From: TH1177 sp042138015
GTDB taxonomy: Archaea > Thermoproteota > Nitrososphaeria > Nitrososphaerales > Nitrososphaeraceae
Direction: 5' to 3'
Assembly (NCBI GenBank): GCA_042138015.1
Contig: JBHIVA010000080.1
Span: 1-8,370 of the forward strand
Length of the DNA stretch: 8,370 nt
Part shown: positions 4,957-8,370 of the stretch, piece after piece
How positions within the stretch are numbered: position 1 is the stretch's first letter
How the letters are laid out: each line of letters begins with the position of its first letter
The notes under the pieces: generated by a model
Databases searched by the model: none
Seen by the model: the letters and a program-made list of their open reading frames with translations, nothing else
Told to the model about the DNA's origin: nothing
Translations under genes and position numbers: made by a program

Positions 4957-6198
4957 ATGACTAAAATAGTAAAAATATTTACGTTTATACCCTTTAGTTT
5001 TGTTATTTTATCATTTATTTCTGTCATTTGGATATCTTCTATTGATGCCCAAGAATATGAATTCAATGCCAAAGACTATTATTTAGAAAGTCCATCGATT
5101 GTGAATGACGTATCTTCTAACGTTGATGACAATTCTGCTAAAGATTCAGAGGACTCTAAAAATGACAATTCTGCTAAAGATTCAGAGGACTCTAAAAATG
5201 ACAATTCTGCTAAAGATTCAGAGGACTCTGAAAAAGAGAACTGCATAAATAATCAAATTGAATCTGTTTTGAATACTAATAAAGACATTAATTCAGATTC
5301 GTATTATTCAGATTTTCATTTTGTAAAGAAATTTGACAAAAATGGAAATTTAGTCGATAGTTGGGGTAAAGCAGGTTCTAAGGATGGACAATTTCTCCAC
5401 GCACATGGAATAGCAATTGATTCGAAAGATAACATATATGTTAGTGATGCAGAGAATTGCAACATTCAGAAATTTGATAACAATGGAACTTTTATTGCTA
5501 AATGGGGTACAAAAGGTAACGGTGCTGGTGAATTTTTGCAACCCGAAAGCATGGCTGTAGATTCTTTGAATAACATATATGTTGCTGAATATTCTGGAAA
5601 AAATATTCAAAAATTCAATAGCAAAGGCGATTTCTTAACAATGTGGGGAGAAAAAGGATCAAAGAAAGGTGAATTCAAAAAACCTTGGGGTGTTGCAGTA
5701 GATTCAAAAGATAACATCTATGTCGCTGATCAATCTCTTCCCAGAGTACAAAAATTCAATAGCAATGGTTCATTTATAGATATGTGGGGAAAACAAGGAG
5801 AAAAGAAAGGACAATTTGTACATCAACATGACATTACAGTTGATTCTAATGATTATGTTTATGTTACTGATGGAAGACAAAATTCTAGAGTATCAGTATT
5901 TGATAACGATGGTAAATTTATAAAACATTGGGGAGGTGAAGGAAAAAATGAAGGTCAGTTTATAGAAAATCATGGGATTATTGTTGATTCAGAAGGAAAT
6001 GTATATGTGGTAGATACACGAAATGTTAGAGTTCAAAAGTTTGATAACGATGGAAATTTTATTACGATGTGGGGATCTCTAGGATGTAAAGATAACCAAT
6101 TTCTAATTCCTCATGACATTGCGATAGATTCTAAAGGTTATATTTATGTTACAGATAGCGGAAAATCTCATTTTCGAGCAAATTACAATTGTAAATAA
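4957..6198 (+). CDS. Secreted six-bladed NHL-repeat beta-propeller protein
   Basis: The protein has 413 residues. Residues 5-29 form a hydrophobic signal segment, with a likely cleavage site after SSIDA (residue 31). An acidic low-complexity linker follows (about 32-115), containing three copies of DNSAKDSEDSKN. From about 121 to the end are NHL repeats, each with GQF/GEF, an (H)GIAIDSKDNIYVSD-like strand pair, a variable loop, and VQKFDNNGxFIxxWG. Six such units are visible. The N-terminal strand FVKKFDKNGNLVDSWG probably completes the last, shortened blade, giving a closed six-bladed ring. NHL propellers bind proteins, glycans or RNA. With a signal peptide this one acts outside the membrane, and no catalytic residues are evident. 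Four Cys (96, 168, 377, 412) could form disulfides. The gene diverges from an AbrB-type regulator and converges with the sugar dehydrogenase gene, with a T-run terminator after it. Confidence 0.88.
   Translation: MTKIVKIFTFIPFSFVILSFISVIWISSIDAQEYEFNAKDYYLESPSIVNDVSSNVDDNSAKDSEDSKNDNSAKDSEDSKNDNSAKDSEDSEKENCINNQIESVLNTNKDINSDSYYSDFHFVKKFDKNGNLVDSWGKAGSKDGQFLHAHGIAIDSKDNIYVSDAENCNIQKFDNNGTFIAKWGTKGNGAGEFLQPESMAVDSLNNIYVAEYSGKNIQKFNSKGDFLTMWGEKGSKKGEFKKPWGVAVDSKDNIYVADQSLPRVQKFNSNGSFIDMWGKQGEKKGQFVHQHDITVDSNDYVYVTDGRQNSRVSVFDNDGKFIKHWGGEGKNEGQFIENHGIIVDSEGNVYVVDTRNVRVQKFDNDGNFITMWGSLGCKDNQFLIPHDIAIDSKGYIYVTDSGKSHFRANYNCK
5128..5235 (+). repeat. Three 36-bp in-frame tandem repeats
   Basis: The unit GACAATTCTGCTAAAGATTC plus 16 further bases occurs three times from 5128, 5164 and 5200. 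The first two copies are identical. The third is identical over its first 30 bases and differs in the last six. It encodes DNSAKDSEDSKN and so builds the acidic spacer between signal peptide and propeller. The near identity at DNA level indicates recent expansion. Confidence 0.9.
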
Positions 6199-6216
6199 AC
6201 CAGTTAATTGTTAAAA

Positions 6217-6228
6217 TTTTATTTTTTT
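6217..6228 (+). terminator. T-rich terminator after the NHL propeller gene
   Basis: TTTTATTTTTTT begins 19 bases after the stop codon at 6198, in the 100-bp space between two convergent genes. T-runs of this kind terminate transcription in archaea. No matching T-run on the other strand was seen for the convergent dehydrogenase gene. Confidence 0.5.
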
Positions 6229-6298
6229 GCTATGCATTCATACCCTTTAAGTAGGAAGGAATTTGTCATGCCAATCGTTTAGAACAAGTTCGTGAATC

Positions 6299-7675
6299 CT
6301 ATTCTAGTTTCTTAGGAAATATTTCGTAAATCTTACCCTTCTTTGACTGTCCATTCACTACATATATCTTCCCATCGTAAGGATTTATTTCTATATCAGT
6401 AATTATCCCAAAATTTCTACCTAAAGTTACTGATTCTAATTCCTCGTCAACATTTGCAATTCTATCAGCTAGTTCATCTGAAAGATCCAATCCAGTTCTG
6501 GTTTCATTTAGATCAAAGTGAAATATTCGTCCTTGTTTTACTGAGCCTACCAAGAGATCATTTTCATATTTTTTACCAAAAATTTTTGAATCTATAAATG
6601 TGATTGCTGTTGGAGCTATAGTATCTGCCCAGGTAAATACAGGCTCATAATATGTTCCTTTTCCATTAAAAAAAACCAAATTGTTTCTATCAAATACCTT
6701 ATTTTTGAAATTTTCGTACTCAGAGGATAATCCCAAGACCTGTCTCCAACCACCATTGAATCCTGGTAAAATTACGTTAATTTCATCTCCATAGTTAGAG
6801 CCATTTTCCGTTTCCCACAAAAAACCTGTTAGAGTATCAAAACTAATCCCAAAACTATTTCTTATTCCATAGCCATAATAAAAATCTAAAGGACTGGATT
6901 CCCCCAAAGAATTATTGTCAGATAAAACCGGATCACCATCCACAGTCATACGTAATACTCCTCCACGTCCATCAGGTACTTTGCTATCTTCAATATTTTG
7001 GGCAAAGGTCAGATACTCTGGATTAGCCTCCCGATTAATATCTCCTACTACAAGGTACAAATTATTATCTGGCCCTAATTCTAATACCCCACCATTATGA
7101 GACGGTCCAGGCAAATAAGGTAAATCCATTAACATAGTTGGTTTATATAATTTTCCATCAATGAAATCATATTTGTATAGTCTATTTCCCAAGATTTCTC
7201 CATTATCAATATCCTTGGTTTCTGTATAAAATAAGAATACTTTTGTTTCATTTTTCCTAATATTCTTTTGAGAGAGTTCATCAGATTCGAAATCTTTAAC
7301 ATTTTTTGGATTAAAAATAGCTATACCTAATAACCCACGCTCACTTTCTGAAGCAACATTTACATCCAAAATAGGCTCATTCAACATTTCACCATCAAGA
7401 ATCCTTTTAACCTGTCCTGTATTTTTTTCAATAACTAAAATATCATTTTTAGCAAGAAAATCGATCCCTGTAGGAAATTTTAGCTCTTCTGTTAATAGTA
7501 TGATTTGCAGATTTTCATCATAAATTAGAGGTGGTTCTTTTTTACCACCCAATGCATTCTCCATGTCATATAATAAATTACAGGATGTAATAATTAATAT
7601 AATCAAGACAGAAAAATTGATTAAAATAGGTTTAAACATTGCAAAAATATTCCTATCTACTGAATTCAAGTTCAT
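6299..7675 (-). CDS. PQQ-dependent sugar (glucose/sorbosone) dehydrogenase, lipoprotein type
   Basis: This is a full-length 458-residue member of the GSDH family: six-bladed propellers that oxidise aldose sugars or related alcohols with PQQ outside the membrane. A hydrophobic segment (about 17-31) ends in a lipobox-like IITSC with Cys32, suggesting lipid anchoring. Family landmarks are GLLGIAI (114-120), GNRLYKYDF, PGPSHNGG with His193, GPDNNLYLVVGD with Asp212, YGIRNSFG with Arg272, WETENG (287-292), DEINVILPGFNGGW (297-310) and the late strands FTWADTIAPTAITFI and LVGSVKQGRIFHF. His193, Asp212 and Arg272 correspond to the catalytic or PQQ-contacting residues of soluble glucose dehydrogenase, so the enzyme looks intact. 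Some archaeal members may lack PQQ, and no PQQ synthesis genes are visible here. It lies 55 bp downstream of the gene ending at 7731 on the same strand, so co-transcription is possible. The truncated gene at 423-1325 is its paralog. Confidence 0.88.
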   Translation of the reverse strand: MNLNSVDRNIFAMFKPILINFSVLIILIITSCNLLYDMENALGGKKEPPLIYDENLQIILLTEELKFPTGIDFLAKNDILVIEKNTGQVKRILDGEMLNEPILDVNVASESERGLLGIAIFNPKNVKDFESDELSQKNIRKNETKVFLFYTETKDIDNGEILGNRLYKYDFIDGKLYKPTMLMDLPYLPGPSHNGGVLELGPDNNLYLVVGDINREANPEYLTFAQNIEDSKVPDGRGGVLRMTVDGDPVLSDNNSLGESSPLDFYYGYGIRNSFGISFDTLTGFLWETENGSNYGDEINVILPGFNGGWRQVLGLSSEYENFKNKVFDRNNLVFFNGKGTYYEPVFTWADTIAPTAITFIDSKIFGKKYENDLLVGSVKQGRIFHFDLNETRTGLDLSDELADRIANVDEELESVTLGRNFGIITDIEINPYDGKIYVVNGQSKKGKIYEIFPKKLE

Positions 7676-7730
7676 TTGTGATAGGATATGAAATTCCCTT
7701 ATTAAGGTTAAGAGGTAATTTTTTAGTAAG

Positions 7731-8370
7731 TTAGGATTTTAATACAGCTGAAATTGCAAGACTATTTCCTGGTTTCATATCTATTGTCTCTGTCGATGTA
7801 TTAAACAACGCCATTGCATTAATATCTTTTATTTTCTTTTCTTCCCCAGTTATGGGATCTATTCCTTCCATTTTATCATCAAAATTTACTATAAATAATG
7901 CATTGTTTTTATTCAAACTTTGTATTTTATCCATCGCTACCATTATGCCCTCATTCTCATTTCCTTCTCTATCTATATGCATAACTACAAATCCCAAATT
8001 CTGATCATTTGGTAGATTTAATGTAGCGCGACCTTCTTTTAGTTCACAGGGATAGAAATCAGCTACCAATAGTGGATTTCGTGGTCCTATCTGTTGAACC
8101 AAAGGAATAGAATTAGATTGTGTTAGGCATTTACTATTCACCGTTTTTATAATTTTTTTAGTATGGAAGTGGTGTTTGGGTTCATCATCTTTTTTATCGA
8201 AAATTGTCTTTATAGGATCGATAACATCATCATCAGGACTATCTCCTCCATCTTCACTACCTGCACCTCCATCTTCACTACCTGCACCTCCATCTTCACT
8301 ACCTGCACCTCCATCTTCACTACCTGCACCTCCATCTTCACTACCTGCACCTCCATCTTCACTACCTGCA
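7731..8370 (-). CDS. Hypothetical protein with acidic Gly-rich repeats, 5' end outside window
   Basis: The reading frame is open from the right edge of the window (first full codon at 8369) to the stop at 7731, giving 212 visible residues. The N-terminal part visible is a tandem GSEDGGA repeat (about 41 residues). An acidic-to-basic linker (DSPDDDVIDPIK, then KKDDEPKHHFHTKKIIK) follows, and then a C-terminal region of about 135 residues with alternating hydrophobic strands, such as ATLNLPNDQNLGFVVMHID and NALFIVNFDD, ending LAISAVLKS. I recognise no family. The C-terminal part looks like a compact beta-rich domain, and the Gly/Asp/Glu repeat resembles a spacer of an extracellular or surface protein. 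No signal peptide can be checked because the start is outside. A GTG at 8141-8139 could be taken for a start but is internal. The intact sugar dehydrogenase gene follows 55 bp downstream. Confidence 0.8.
   Translation of the reverse strand, partial: AGSEDGGAGSEDGGAGSEDGGAGSEDGGAGSEDGGAGSEDGGDSPDDDVIDPIKTIFDKKDDEPKHHFHTKKIIKTVNSKCLTQSNSIPLVQQIGPRNPLLVADFYPCELKEGRATLNLPNDQNLGFVVMHIDREGNENEGIMVAMDKIQSLNKNNALFIVNFDDKMEGIDPITGEEKKIKDINAMALFNTSTETIDMKPGNSLAISAVLKS
8248..8370 (-). repeat. Perfect 21-bp tandem repeat within a coding sequence
   Basis: Units start at 8248, 8269, 8290, 8311, 8332 and 8353. There are five complete copies and 18 bases of a sixth, all identical, and the array continues beyond the window. 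On the coding (minus) strand each unit encodes Ala-Gly-Ser-Glu-Asp-Gly-Gly. The 21-bp period keeps the frame, so copy number can vary without breaking the gene. The sequence next to the array (Gly-Gly-Asp-Ser-Pro) looks like a diverged unit. Confidence 0.95.

Noticed and set aside
5350..5610. 86-codon minus-strand frame inside the NHL gene
   Set aside because: It is the antisense of repeated NHL codons. The plus frame has clear domain structure.
8139..8141. GTG as the start codon of the last gene
   Set aside because: The frame continues without stop through Lys/His-rich and Gly/Asp/Glu repeat sequence to the window edge, so the GTG is internal.
8248..8370. Possible CRISPR array from regularly spaced repeats
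   Set aside because: The 21-bp units are head to tail with no spacers and keep a reading frame, so this is a coding tandem repeat. The same holds for the 36-bp repeats at 5128-5235.

Overview
The window is AT-rich archaeal-type DNA. It carries two PQQ-type sugar dehydrogenase paralogs, two F420-dependent oxidoreductase families, a secreted NHL-repeat propeller, an AbrB-type regulator, small zinc-ribbon proteins and an IS6-like transposase. TATA-like boxes close to start codons and T-run terminators also fit archaea. Together these suggest an ammonia-oxidising Nitrososphaeria, most like Nitrosocosmicus/Nitrososphaera. That assignment is inference from gene content and composition.

Left part (1-1325): the end of an IS6-like element with a broken transposase (in-frame stop and frameshift) abuts a sugar dehydrogenase gene cut off after about two thirds of its length. 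The last few codons of that reading frame come from the IS terminus. The truncated dehydrogenase had also lost the three residues that correspond to the catalytic His, Asp and Arg of the family, all of which the intact paralog at 6299-7675 keeps.

Centre-left (1619-3015): a small flavin/F420-binding split-barrel protein and an LLM-class F420-dependent oxidoreductase are transcribed divergently from a 53-bp promoter region.

Centre (3016-4440): a minus-strand cluster of little-known small zinc-binding proteins. A 44-residue (or 41-residue) Cys/His protein overlaps by one base (TAATG) a zinc-ribbon gene. The second gene is frameshifted near its 3' end, and its real C-terminus lies in another frame. 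Further downstream is a decayed relative of the second gene.

Centre-right (4441-6198): a single-domain AbrB/SpoVT regulator diverges from a secreted NHL propeller gene. The 321-bp spacer holds a good TATA box, a 9-bp inverted repeat and a 15-bp near-perfect dyad next to the propeller promoter. The propeller protein carries an acidic linker built from three 36-bp repeats.

Right part (6299-8370): the intact lipoprotein-type sugar dehydrogenase lies downstream of a gene that runs off the window. The visible part of that gene starts in a perfect 21-bp tandem repeat encoding Gly/Ser/Glu/Asp units. Much of the window therefore concerns the cell surface (sugar dehydrogenases, NHL propeller, probable surface protein), together with redox enzymes and clear signs of gene decay. 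No complete new multi-gene system can be shown. The zinc-ribbon pair and the dyad upstream of the propeller gene are the least explained parts.
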